Assembly (NCBI RefSeq): GCF_030817655.1
Contig: NZ_JAUSZM010000003.1
Coordinates: 6,758,001-6,822,000, forward strand
Reading direction: 5' to 3'
DNA: 64,000 nt
Source of the DNA: Streptomyces sp. V4I2
Lineage (GTDB): Bacteria; Actinomycetota; Actinomycetes; Streptomycetales; Streptomycetaceae
Below the pieces are notes generated by a model. The model was given only the letters and a program-made list of their open reading frames with translations, ran no database searches and was not told the origin of the DNA. Both the position numbers and the translations under genes were made by a program. Position 1 is the first letter of the stretch; every line of letters starts with the position of its first letter. Positions 49,924 to 58,898 of the stretch are shown one piece after another.

Positions 49924-50181
49924 ATGAGCGCAAGCGCAAGCCTGGCAATGACGCACCTCGCGACCCTCGCCAAGGAGGTCGACGAGGACAAGGTCACCCC
50001 CGGCGTCCTCGGCTTCATCGTCTTCGCGGCGATGGCCCTGGCCGTGTGGGCCCTGATGAAGTCGATGAGCCGCCACATGGGCAAGGTCGACTTCAAGGAG
50101 ATCTCGGACCCGAAGGCGGAGCCCGCGGACGGCTCGGCCTCGGCCTCGGCCTCGGCCGAGCCTGGGGCGAAGCAGGGCTGA
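49924..50181 (+). CDS. Small membrane protein downstream of mca
   Basis: An 85-aa protein with one helix VLGFIVFAAMALAVWALMKSM, a basic/amphipathic segment SRHMGKVDFKEISDPK, and a Ser-Ala repeat tail (SASASASAEP). It starts 1 nt after the mca stop, so it is co-expressed. It has no recognised domain. The ATG at 49924 is used. Confidence 0.8.
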   Translation: MSASASLAMTHLATLAKEVDEDKVTPGVLGFIVFAAMALAVWALMKSMSRHMGKVDFKEISDPKAEPADGSASASASAEPGAKQG

Positions 50182-50206
50182 CGGTCAGCCCACCGGCTTC
50201 CGTCCC

Positions 50207-51346
50207 TCACCGGCAGTGGTCGGCCAGGGACAGCAGCAGGTGGGCGGACTCCGCCCGCAGATGGTCCGAGTGGGCACCCGCCGGACCGCGTCCGCGCACG
50301 AAGACGTCGCTCGCGTCGACGCTCACGAAGCGGTGGTCGAGGGCGGCGAGCGGGTACGGCTCGTGCGGCGGCAGCATCCGGATCGCGGAGACCGGGGCGG
50401 GGGCGGTGCCGATACCGGCGTACCCGATACCCGCCCGTTTCTCCGCCCGCAGATGCCAGAAGCCGGTGGCCCGGTCGTGCTGCGAGTACGTCGCGACGAC
50501 CGGCCCGCGCAGTGGCGCCTCGCCGAGAGCCGTGAAAGTGGCGGCGAAGGCGTCGCGGGGCGCCGCCATCTGCAACAGCAGCATCGAGTCGACGGTGAAG
50601 GGCCGGCCGGGCGGCTTCGGCGTACTCCATCCAAGGGTGCGCGGCTGCTCGCCCGCCGCCCACTGCACTGCCTCGCACAGCAGTCGGCAGCCGAAGGAGT
50701 GGCCCGCCAGGTGCAGGTACTGACCGGTCCGGGTGCGCAGGACCGGCGCCGGATCGCCGCGTTGGGCGTCCAGAATGCCGAGCAGCTGACCGATGACGCG
50801 GGCCGCGTGGCCCCGCGTGGACATGGTGTGCGCCCGCTCGCGGATTCTCCGGTAGCCCGCGAGCGAGGGGAGCGACCGGGAGGGCCAGCGCACCAGCACC
50901 GGCCACGGGGCGAACCGTCGTACGCCGGACGACAGCCCGGGATACAGCGCCTGCCGCTCCGCCAGCTGCCGTTCGACCAGAGCGAGCAGAGTGCGCAGCG
51001 CCGCGACGGAGGACTCCGGCGAGGTCTGCCACCCGTGCACGTACACGACGATGTCCGTCGCCCAGGGCGGCGGAGTCAGATGCTCCGCGAAGTGGGCGTC
51101 CAGGCGGGCGGCCGGGACGGGGACCGGGCCGTGCGGGGTGGCCCACGTGAGCCAGCCGTCCTCGTCCAGGTCCACGGCCCGCACGGCGTCCGGGCCGGTC
51201 ATGTCGTGCGGGTCGGTCGCGTGATGTCGGCCGGTCATGTCGTCCGGGTCGGTCGCGTGATGTCGGCCCGCCATGTCGTCCGGTCCCGGCACGTCCTCCG
51301 GCCCGGTGATGTGATCCCGGCGTCTCGCATCGTCCCGGCCCGTCAC
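50207..51346 (-). CDS. Alpha/beta-hydrolase, last gene of the STAND-CHAT operon
   Basis: A 379-aa predicted serine hydrolase. The nucleophile Ser 217 lies in LHLAGHSFGCRL, the oxyanion HG in VVYVHGWQTSP (103-110), the acid Asp 291 in SQHDRATG, and His 362 near the end in HSDHLRAES. The triad is therefore complete. It resembles DUF900/lipase-like hydrolases. The first 55 residues are a repetitive hydrophilic stretch with 12-residue units (GRHHATDPDDMT). The GTG at 51346 overlaps the CHAT stop as GTGA, so production is tied to the protease. It could be the effector or a substrate of the CHAT protease; both are inference. There is no signal peptide. Confidence 0.88.
   Translation of the reverse strand: MTGRDDARRRDHITGPEDVPGPDDMAGRHHATDPDDMTGRHHATDPHDMTGPDAVRAVDLDEDGWLTWATPHGPVPVPAARLDAHFAEHLTPPPWATDIVVYVHGWQTSPESSVAALRTLLALVERQLAERQALYPGLSSGVRRFAPWPVLVRWPSRSLPSLAGYRRIRERAHTMSTRGHAARVIGQLLGILDAQRGDPAPVLRTRTGQYLHLAGHSFGCRLLCEAVQWAAGEQPRTLGWSTPKPPGRPFTVDSMLLLQMAAPRDAFAATFTALGEAPLRGPVVATYSQHDRATGFWHLRAEKRAGIGYAGIGTAPAPVSAIRMLPPHEPYPLAALDHRFVSVDASDVFVRGRGPAGAHSDHLRAESAHLLLSLADHCR
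51198..51269 (-). repeat. Two near-identical 36-nt repeats in the hydrolase N-terminal coding region
   Basis: Units 51198-51233 and 51234-51269 differ at very few bases, and a degenerate third begins at 51270. Each unit encodes 12 residues (DDMTGRHHATDP-like). They keep the frame and lie 80 nt after the coupled start. Confidence 0.85.
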
Positions 51347-52650
51347 GTCACCCGCTCCAGCCTGCGGTCCATGCCGCAGTGCAGTGCGTAGGTGAAACCC
51401 AGGGGGTTGCGGAACGTGTCCGCGAAGTACCGCGCCAGGCCGTGCGCGATCTCGCCCGCTGTCAGGGTGCCGGGCAGATAGCGGGTGACGAAGGCGTACG
51501 CGTACTCGGCGGCGAACATCTGCGGGATCTCGATCTGGGGCCCGAGCACCCCGCCCGCCCCGGCCCGGATCAGTGCCCCGCCGAGGTTGGTGAGATCGGC
51601 GGAACCGGGCAGCCCGGCGTAGCAGGCGTTGAGGAGTACCACGGGCCGGTACGGGAACAGGGGGCCCGAGGCCGCCGCTCGCCGTGCCAGCAGGGTGTGC
51701 GCGTCGATGTCCCGGTGGTCGCTCAGCTGTACGACGAACAGGGGTGACCCGGACTCGTCGGGCGAGCGGAAGTGGCCGTGGCACCAGAAGTACACCAACT
51801 GCTCGTCCAGCCGGTCCGACTTGAGGGCCGTAAGGAGTTCATGACGCCGGGTGCGCTCGATGCGGACGGTGCCGTCGGCGAGGGCGGCGGCGACCTCGGC
51901 CGCCCGGGTCCGGCCCTCGGGGTCGATGCCCTTGTCATGGTTGAGGCTGACCACCGGTACCGGGGGCGGCAGCGCCGACTCCTCCTCGTCGGGGAAGGCG
52001 GGGTGCCGGCCGCCGGTCTGCTCGATCTGGTGCCGATAGCCGAGGAAGCGGGCGAGGAGTCCCTCGGGGCCGTCCTTGCCAGGGGGATCCTGCTGCTCGG
52101 CGGGCAGACACAGCATCGGCCAGGGCAGGAACAGGTTGGAGTCCACCCGGATCCGCAGCGGCCCGGGTCCGGCCAGTGCGTCGAGCACCACCTTGCGCAG
52201 CCGCTCGGCCCCCGGCCCGCCCGCTCCGAGGAGCTCCTCGCACAGCAGGTAGCTGCCCTGCTCGACGAGTTCGTCGAGTATGTCGCGCAGTTCCTCCTCG
52301 GGCTCGGCGGTGAGGTCCGGGCGGACCGCGTACGGCAGGCGCGGACGGCCGGGCAGGGGGACGCCACGGTCGTCGACGGGTTCGTACGCCACCAGCTCCC
52401 GCTTCCACAGCGCGCGCAGCCGGGCCGCCGAGGCACGCAGGGCGGCGGGCGCGACCTCCAGCTTCGCCGTGTACTCGGCGAACGCGGCGGGCACCGCTCC
52501 GCCGTACACCCGGGCCCGGACGTGGTCGTCCGCGTAGGCGTCGAGAACCAGCACCAGGTCAGGGTGGCGGACGCTGGGGGCCGGCCGGCGGGTGAAGCCC
52601 TGGCTGGGGTCCTGCGTGATGCGGACCGGCAGGTCACGGGCCACGGTCAC
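51343..52650 (-). CDS. CHAT-domain (caspase-like) cysteine protease
   Basis: This 435-aa protein has an N-terminal region of 230 residues, then a CHAT domain. The catalytic dyad is visible: His 291 in VYFWCHGHFRS and Cys 343 in VVLLNACYAGLPG, with the following GG-rich strand GGALIRAGAGGVLGPQ. CHAT proteases act in separase-like processing and in bacterial conflict systems (for instance gasdermin activation and the Craspase TPR-CHAT). GTG 52650 overlaps the STAND stop as GTGA; GTG 52644 is an alternative. Its position between a STAND switch and a hydrolase suggests that NTPase activation triggers cleavage of a partner. No substrate is known. Confidence 0.88.
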   Translation of the reverse strand: MTVARDLPVRITQDPSQGFTRRPAPSVRHPDLVLVLDAYADDHVRARVYGGAVPAAFAEYTAKLEVAPAALRASAARLRALWKRELVAYEPVDDRGVPLPGRPRLPYAVRPDLTAEPEEELRDILDELVEQGSYLLCEELLGAGGPGAERLRKVVLDALAGPGPLRIRVDSNLFLPWPMLCLPAEQQDPPGKDGPEGLLARFLGYRHQIEQTGGRHPAFPDEEESALPPPVPVVSLNHDKGIDPEGRTRAAEVAAALADGTVRIERTRRHELLTALKSDRLDEQLVYFWCHGHFRSPDESGSPLFVVQLSDHRDIDAHTLLARRAAASGPLFPYRPVVLLNACYAGLPGSADLTNLGGALIRAGAGGVLGPQIEIPQMFAAEYAYAFVTRYLPGTLTAGEIAHGLARYFADTFRNPLGFTYALHCGMDRRLERVT

Positions 52651-55487
52651 CTCCCGCGCAGCGGCTCGGTCAGCGGCGGAGCGGCCGACGGCACACTGCC
52701 CCTGGCGTCGGTGACGTCGATCTCCGTCTCGACCTCCTGGAGCACGGTGCCGGTGTCGTGGTGCTCCACGACGAAGCGGATGCGGTGCCGGCCCGGCCTC
52801 CTCGGCGTGAACCGGAACTCGGCGCCCGCGTCCGGGTCGTCGGCGGCGGACGGCCGGATGGTGACGGCGTGCTCGGGCTGGACCTCGGCGGAGGTGAGCG
52901 GGACCGCCCGGGCCGACAGCCACGGCAGCGCGGGCCCGGCGGCCCCGGCCCAGGGATGGTGCACGCCCGGGACCAGGCGCAGGGCGATGCGTGCCGCGTC
53001 GTCGGCGGCCGGGGTGTCGTCGAGCAGAGTGAGGCGGATGCGGGACTCGGTGGTCGGGAAGCGGGCGAGGCCGTCGTGCCGGGGCTCGGGGATGGTGTGG
53101 CGGGCGGCGCGGGGGATGCGGAACCGGCCGTGTTCCTCCGGCCATTCGATGCCGGCGAGCAGCTGCGGCGCATAGCGGCGCGAGAGCTCCCACAGCACGC
53201 CGCGGGGAGGGGGCTCGCCGTCGAGGACCGCCTGGGCGAGGTCGGTCCAGGCTTTGCCCGCCTCGTCGCCGAGGGACTCGAAGAGGGCGCGGGCGCGGGC
53301 CAGGGCGTGCCGGCTCGGGCCGTGCTCGGGCTGCCGGATGCCCAGTTCCAGGGCACTCCAGGCCTGGCCGTGCGGGCAGCCGGTGTCGCCGAAGGCCCTG
53401 GCGGCGGCCTCGAGATACGTCCGGCGGTCCTCGCGGATCCCCAGGCAGTGGGTGTGCCAAGCCCCGCCGACGGGATCCACCGCGTTGTCGAGCCGCTGGA
53501 GGGCGGCGAAAGGCGCGGGGCCGGGCCCCACGAAGGACGACCCCGCGATGGGTCCCGTGTCGGGTCCCACGACGGACCCCCCGTCTGACCCCCCGAGGGG
53601 TCCCACGTCCGTCCCCGAGACGGACCCCGCGACCACCCCCACGGCGGGCCCCGCGACGGTCCCCTCCGCCAGCATCGCGGCGTGCAGAGCGCGCCAGGCC
53701 ACCGCCCAGCTACGGACCGGCGGCTGCCACAGCGCGCGCACGTCGGAGTTCTGCCAGTCGGCGACCGGCCGCCCGTTGGCCCGCGACACGGCGGACAGCC
53801 TGAGCAGTTCGATGTCCGCGCAGTCCCTCCCGTACGCGTCCTTGATGTCGAGGAACATCACGCGCGCGGCACTGAGCCGCTTGACCGCGGCCTCGAAGTC
53901 CCCGCGCAGCAGGCACCAGCGCCCGTACTCCAGTACGGCCCAGGCCTCGCCGCGCAGGTCCCCCGCGACCTGGTGTGCCTCGATCGCGCGCCGCAGCAGT
54001 GGCCCCACCCCGCGCAGATCCCCGCGGTCGCAGGCGACGGCGGCCTTGGTGTGCAGCACCCAGCCGTCGGCACCGCGTCCGGCCGACAGACCGGCGAGGA
54101 GCCTTTCGGTCTCGTGCAGACGCCCCAGGTCGCGCTCCAGGAGGGCGAGTTGCAGCAGCTCGGACGGCGCCGGGTCGTCGCGCGACAGCACGACCCGGGC
54201 CAGGCCCGGTTCCTCGCACCGCCGCAGGGCGAGGGCCGGCGCGGCCGCGAGGTCCGCGTCCGCTTCCGCGTCCCCGTCCTCGCCGAGCGTGTGCCGTACG
54301 CACTGGCGCAGCGCCAGCAGCTCGAAGACCTTTCCCCGGTGGGCCAGTTCCCCGGCCAGGTAGGCGCTGAAGCCGCGGGCCTCCGGGTCCTCGGTGGGCA
54401 GGACCCGGGTGAGCAGCAGCAGGTACGTCGTGGCGTGGTCGGCGACGAGGGCGGGGGAGCGCCGGGCCTCCCGCAGCAACGGCAGGGCCGCGGCGACCGC
54501 CCGGTCGGCGACCTGTTCGGGCGACCAGTGCCGGGTGACCTGCTCGGCGACCGCCCTGTGCAGCCGTACGCCCCTCTTGTCGCGTTCCAGCAGCCGCAGT
54601 TCCCGGAGCTCGGCCGTGGCGTTGCGCGTGCGGTGGCCGTCCGAGGAGTCCGCGCCCGGCAGAAGGTGCGCGACCAGCTCGTCCGGCAGCCACAGCCCGC
54701 CCGGGCCGGTCAACGCCGCCAGCGCGTCGCACAGTCGGGCCGCATCCCTGTTCAGCCGCGCCAGCGCCAGATCGACCAGGCGGGGGAGTGTGTCCGGGAG
54801 CTCGCCGACCTTGCCCCCGGTACCGGCCAGCGCCGCGCCGATGCGCAGCGCGAGCGGAGTGAGTGCGGGCCGGTCGAGGGTGGCGGGCCGCACCAGCCGG
54901 TCGCCCGCCGCTTCGCCGGTCGCGGCGGACGAGTACAAGTACCCGGACGCGTACGAGTACCCGGTCGTGTCACTGATGAGCCGCCGTGCCGCCGGCAGCG
55001 CGAGATCCCCCAGCTCGTACGTGTACGCGGCGGGCGGGATGCCCTCCTCCTCGGCGACGGCGAGCACCTGACAGTCGGTGCCGTCGAGCACCGACTGCAG
55101 CGCGTCGAGGAGCGGGCCGCGCGCGCCGTCCACGACGAGCACGGGCCGGATCCGGTCGGCCAGTTCCCGCCGGCAGATCTCGATCACCGGTTCGAGCAGG
55201 CCGTCGGCGGGCGCGCCGATCGCGGCCGTCAGCCGTCCGGGCCGCGCCCCCAGGCTTTCGAGCAGCCGCAGCAGCGTCACCTCCGGCCGTTCCCGGAGGC
55301 CGATGTCCTCGACCCGGAACACCTGGGGCGAGCTCGACCCCCTGGGCGTCACGTGCCGTGCCAACGCGGACTTCCCGCTGCCGGGCGGCCCCGTGAGCAC
55401 GACGATCCGGCGGGGCGCCAGTGCCTCGCGCAGCTCCCGCAGCTCTTCCTCGCGCCCCACGAGCGGCACGCCGTCCAACCAGGACAC
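52647..55487 (-). CDS. STAND-type NTPase with C-terminal helical sensor region
   Basis: A 946-aa protein. The N-terminal NTPase has Walker A GPPGSGKSALA (33-43) and Walker B PVLVVDGARG (Asp 120), in the signal-transduction ATPase with numerous domains (STAND) group. A winged-helix-like region follows (LRLLERDKRGVRLHRAVAEQV). The middle has TPR-like helices (RGDFEAAVKRLSAARVMFLDIKDAYGRDCADI). Residues about 612-663 are a low-complexity Gly/Val/Asp/Pro linker. The C-terminal 120 residues form a beta-rich domain (PWLSARAVPLTSAEVQPEHAVTI...) resembling an Ig-like fold. The GTG at 55487 is 32 nt after the upstream gene stop; its own stop overlaps the CHAT start. It probably gates the CHAT protease. 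Confidence 0.85.
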   Translation of the reverse strand: MSWLDGVPLVGREEELRELREALAPRRIVVLTGPPGSGKSALARHVTPRGSSSPQVFRVEDIGLRERPEVTLLRLLESLGARPGRLTAAIGAPADGLLEPVIEICRRELADRIRPVLVVDGARGPLLDALQSVLDGTDCQVLAVAEEEGIPPAAYTYELGDLALPAARRLISDTTGYSYASGYLYSSAATGEAAGDRLVRPATLDRPALTPLALRIGAALAGTGGKVGELPDTLPRLVDLALARLNRDAARLCDALAALTGPGGLWLPDELVAHLLPGADSSDGHRTRNATAELRELRLLERDKRGVRLHRAVAEQVTRHWSPEQVADRAVAAALPLLREARRSPALVADHATTYLLLLTRVLPTEDPEARGFSAYLAGELAHRGKVFELLALRQCVRHTLGEDGDAEADADLAAAPALALRRCEEPGLARVVLSRDDPAPSELLQLALLERDLGRLHETERLLAGLSAGRGADGWVLHTKAAVACDRGDLRGVGPLLRRAIEAHQVAGDLRGEAWAVLEYGRWCLLRGDFEAAVKRLSAARVMFLDIKDAYGRDCADIELLRLSAVSRANGRPVADWQNSDVRALWQPPVRSWAVAWRALHAAMLAEGTVAGPAVGVVAGSVSGTDVGPLGGSDGGSVVGPDTGPIAGSSFVGPGPAPFAALQRLDNAVDPVGGAWHTHCLGIREDRRTYLEAAARAFGDTGCPHGQAWSALELGIRQPEHGPSRHALARARALFESLGDEAGKAWTDLAQAVLDGEPPPRGVLWELSRRYAPQLLAGIEWPEEHGRFRIPRAARHTIPEPRHDGLARFPTTESRIRLTLLDDTPAADDAARIALRLVPGVHHPWAGAAGPALPWLSARAVPLTSAEVQPEHAVTIRPSAADDPDAGAEFRFTPRRPGRHRIRFVVEHHDTGTVLQEVETEIDVTDARGSVPSAAPPLTEPLRGR

Positions 55488-55519
55488 CCCCTGTACGGCC
55501 GCGGATCCCTACGACGCCA

Positions 55520-58500
55520 CTACGCTCTCGACGCCACCGCCACCCCCATGACCTCCCGCGCATGCCTCCCCGGCACCATCCCCAACCGCCAGGCCTGCCA
55601 ACCCGCTTCGAGGTTCACCCCGCGTTCCAGCAGCAGCTGGTACGCCTCGACGTAGTCGTCCAGCTTCTCGTCCCGGGCCGGATGCCCCGCCCGGGACAAC
55701 TGGGCCAGCTCCTCCTGCGCCACAGCGGTACCGACCTCCACGCCGCCCGGGGCGGCGTACGGCAGCAGCGTGCAGCGCAGGAAGCGCGCCCAGTCCTCGC
55801 CGCGGCGATCGCCGTACGACGTGAACAGCCCGATCGCCTCGTCGCACAACTCCAGCGCCTGGGGTGTACGGGAGTTGCCCGCGTCCACCACCGCCAGCTC
55901 CAGGCAGGTCCAGGCCTCCCCGTGGGCGACGCCGATGCGCCGGAAGTCGGCGCGGGCGTCGACCAGCAGCTGGCGGGCGAAGCCGGAGTTGCGCAACGAC
56001 CCCGTCTGCGCGGCCCGTTGGTCGCGGGTCGCGCGGGCCGAGTGGTGCCGGGCGCAGGCCAGGCCGTAGACGTCCCGGATTCGGGAGAACATCGTGCGGG
56101 AGCGTTCCAGCTCGCGGACCGCCAGGGTCAGGTTGCCGGTCTCCTCCAGGGCCTGGCCGAGGTAGTACACCGTCCACGCCTCGCCGCGCGCGTCCTCGTT
56201 GTCACGGTGCCGGGAGGCTGCCTGGCGCAGGCCGTCGACCGCCGCCGACGGGTCGCCGGCGATCAGGCGGGCGCGGGCCAGCTGGGTCAGGGCCCAGGCC
56301 TCGCCGCGGGCGTCGCGGGTGCGGCCGTACAGGTCGAGGGCGGTGCGCAACTCCTCTTCGGCGCGCGGGACGTCGCCCATGCGCAGGCCCAGCTGGCCGA
56401 GCTGGAAGTGGGCCCAGGCCTCGCCGTGGACCGATTCGCCGGCGCGGTGCAGGAGGAGGGACTGGGTCAGCAGCTCCATCGCCTCGGACAGGTGGGCCCG
56501 GTCGCGTTCCACGGCCGCCAGCGCGTGCATCGTCCACGCGCGGTCCGTCGCCAGCTCGGGGGCGGCCTGGAGGTCGAGGGCCTCCCTCAGCTTCGCCGCC
56601 GCCTCCGTCAGGTTGCCCTGGTGGTGGAGCGTGATGCCCAGCGAGCACAGGGCCCGGGCCGCGCCCGCGTCGTGGTGCGCCTCCATATAGAGGTCCACCA
56701 CCGAGGTGAGCGTCGTGCGCGCCTTGTCCAGCTCGCCCAGCTGCCTGGCCGCGATGCCCGTACGCCACTGCACCGAGCGGACGAGCAGGCCCTGGTCGAC
56801 GGCCTGCGCCAGCTCGCTGATCTCGCCGAGGCGGTAGAGGTCGCCGCGCAGCAGGCAGTAGTCGCACAGGGCGCCGAGCAGGTTCAGTACGGCCGCCTGG
56901 TTCACGCCCTCCGCGTGCCGGAGGGCCGCCGTGATGAAGCTCGACTCGTCGTCGAGCCAGCGCAGCGCCTCGTCCAGGGAGTGGAAGCCGTGCGGGCTGA
57001 AGCGGTCCGAGCGGGTCGACATGTTGCCGTCGACCAGGCGCAGCACCGAGTCGGCGAGGTCGGCGTAGTTCACGATCAGGCGTTCCTGAGCCGCCGTACG
57101 CTCGGAGGGCTCCTCCTCGTCCAGGAGGCGGGCGTGGGCGAAGGCGCGGACCACGTCGTGCAGTCGGTAGCGGCTGCCGCGGACGTGGTCGATGAGGCCG
57201 GCCCGGGCCAGGGCGACCAGGTGGCGGGTCGCCTCCGTCTCGTCCGTGGCCAGCAGGGCGGCGGCCGCGGCGGCGCCGAGGGAGGCGCGGCCGGCCAGGG
57301 CGAGGCGGCGCAGCAGCCGGCGGGCGGTGTCCGACTGGTCGGTGTAGCGCAGCCAGAGGACTCTCTCGGCGGGTTCGACCGGGCCGTACGCGTCGAGGTC
57401 CGTGGCGAGCTGTCGGGGTGAGCGCGGGCCGAGCGAGGAGCCCGCGATGCGCAGCGCGAGCGGCAGGCCGCCGCACAGCTGACCGATCCGGGTCGGTGGA
57501 TTCGGCGTCGTAGGGACCGGTGGTCTCCTGTGCGGCCGCGCCCAGCAGCTCCTCCGATCCGGCCGGGTCCAGGGCCTCGACGGACAGCTCGTGCACCCAG
57601 GCGGCCACGTCGGCCGGCAGGTCGAGCGGGCCGCGGGCGGTGACCAGGACGAGGCTGTCGGAGCGCTCGGGAATGAGGGTGCGGACCTGCTCCGGGTCGA
57701 AGGCGTCGTCCAGGACGATCGTGACGGGCAGCCCGGTCAGATGCTGGTGGTACAGCTCGCTCAGCCGCTTGACCTGCTGGTCCGCGGAGGAACGCTCACG
57801 GAACAGGAGCTGCTCGCGGGGGGCGCCGAGGCGGTTGAGGAGGTGCAGCAGCGCGTCCCGGGTGGACAGGGGCTGCTCCTCCGGGGTGTAGCCGCGCAGG
57901 TCGACCACGCACGCGCCGCGGAAGTAGTCCCTCAGGTCGTGGGCGGCGCGCACCGCGAGTGTCGTACGACCGCTGCCGGGCGCCCCGTGCAGGACGACGA
58001 CCGTCGGCCGGGTCTCGGTGCTCGCGCGGGCCGCCTGCACCCACTGCCGGATCCGCGCCATCTCCTGACGGCGGCCCGCGAACGGACCGACCGGCTCGGG
58101 CAGTTGACCGAAGGACTGCTCCAGCACGTTCCGGCCCCGGGCCGCCGCGCTCTTGTCCGTGCCCTTCAGTCGCGGACCCGTCCGCTTCGGCCCGGTCGAG
58201 GCGTTCCGCACCCGCTGCTGGTCGAGGTAGGGGCGGATGCCGCGCACCTCGAGCGCCGTCAGCCACTGCAGCCGCAGCTGCTCCGGGCCGCCGGGCTGGC
58301 CGAGCGCGCCCGCGCGGTGGTGGGCGGCGGGCAGATGCGAGCCGGCCACCTTCACGACCGTCGCCGCGGCGCCCACCACTCCCACGGTGACCCCGGCGCC
58401 GAGCGCCGTACCCGCGCCGGTGCCGAGCGCCAGGTCGGCGACGGTGGCCGCGACCGCCGCGACGCCCGCCACCAGCAGCGGAGTACCGCCGCCCTCGCGC

Positions 58501-58721
58501 GCGTACCGCTGCCCGAACGTGAGCTGACCGGCCTCCGCCTCCTCCAGGGCGCGCCCGTACGCCTCGTACTCCTCCGCGGCGGTCTGCGCCATCGAGTCCA
58601 GCGCCCCGCGCGCCCGCGACAGCAGTACGGTCCCGTCGGTACGCCCGCCCGACCGCCGTACCTCTTCCTCCACGGCCCGCGTCAGCAACCGCTCGGCCTC
58701 CGCGCGATGACTGTCCCGCAT
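55520..58721 (-). pseudogene. Membrane-associated NB-ARC/STAND-TPR protein, frameshifted
   Basis: ATG 58721 (GGAGGGGG upstream) begins a helical N-terminus, then an Ala/Gly/Val-rich hydrophobic stretch (80-126) that could be one or two membrane helices. An NB-ARC domain follows with a P-loop HGAPGSGRTTLA, in which Arg 252 replaces the Walker Lys, and Walker B TIVLDDAF (338-339). At about 57484-57495 the frame must change: the next motif GLPLALRIAG and about 650 residues of TPR units (GEAWAHFQLGQLGLRMGDVPRAEEEL) continue in another frame to 55520. A 1-nt insertion, or loss of one GATCG unit from a GATCGGATCGG, would explain it. If real, the gene is broken; if a sequencing error, it encodes a sensor of about 1067 aa. 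Confidence 0.8.
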
Positions 58722-58898
58722 GTCACGTCCCCCTCCGGCGGCAACGGCTCTTTCTCGTCGGTTCCTTGATGGTTCCTTGGTCAAGTGTGCTGCGGACGGC
58801 GCATTGGTGCGAGGGGGCGTGGGTCCGGAAAACTCAAGGTCACTGTCCGGGAGACGCCTGCCGGGTGACAGGCGGGGTACTGCGGCAGGATGGACCCC

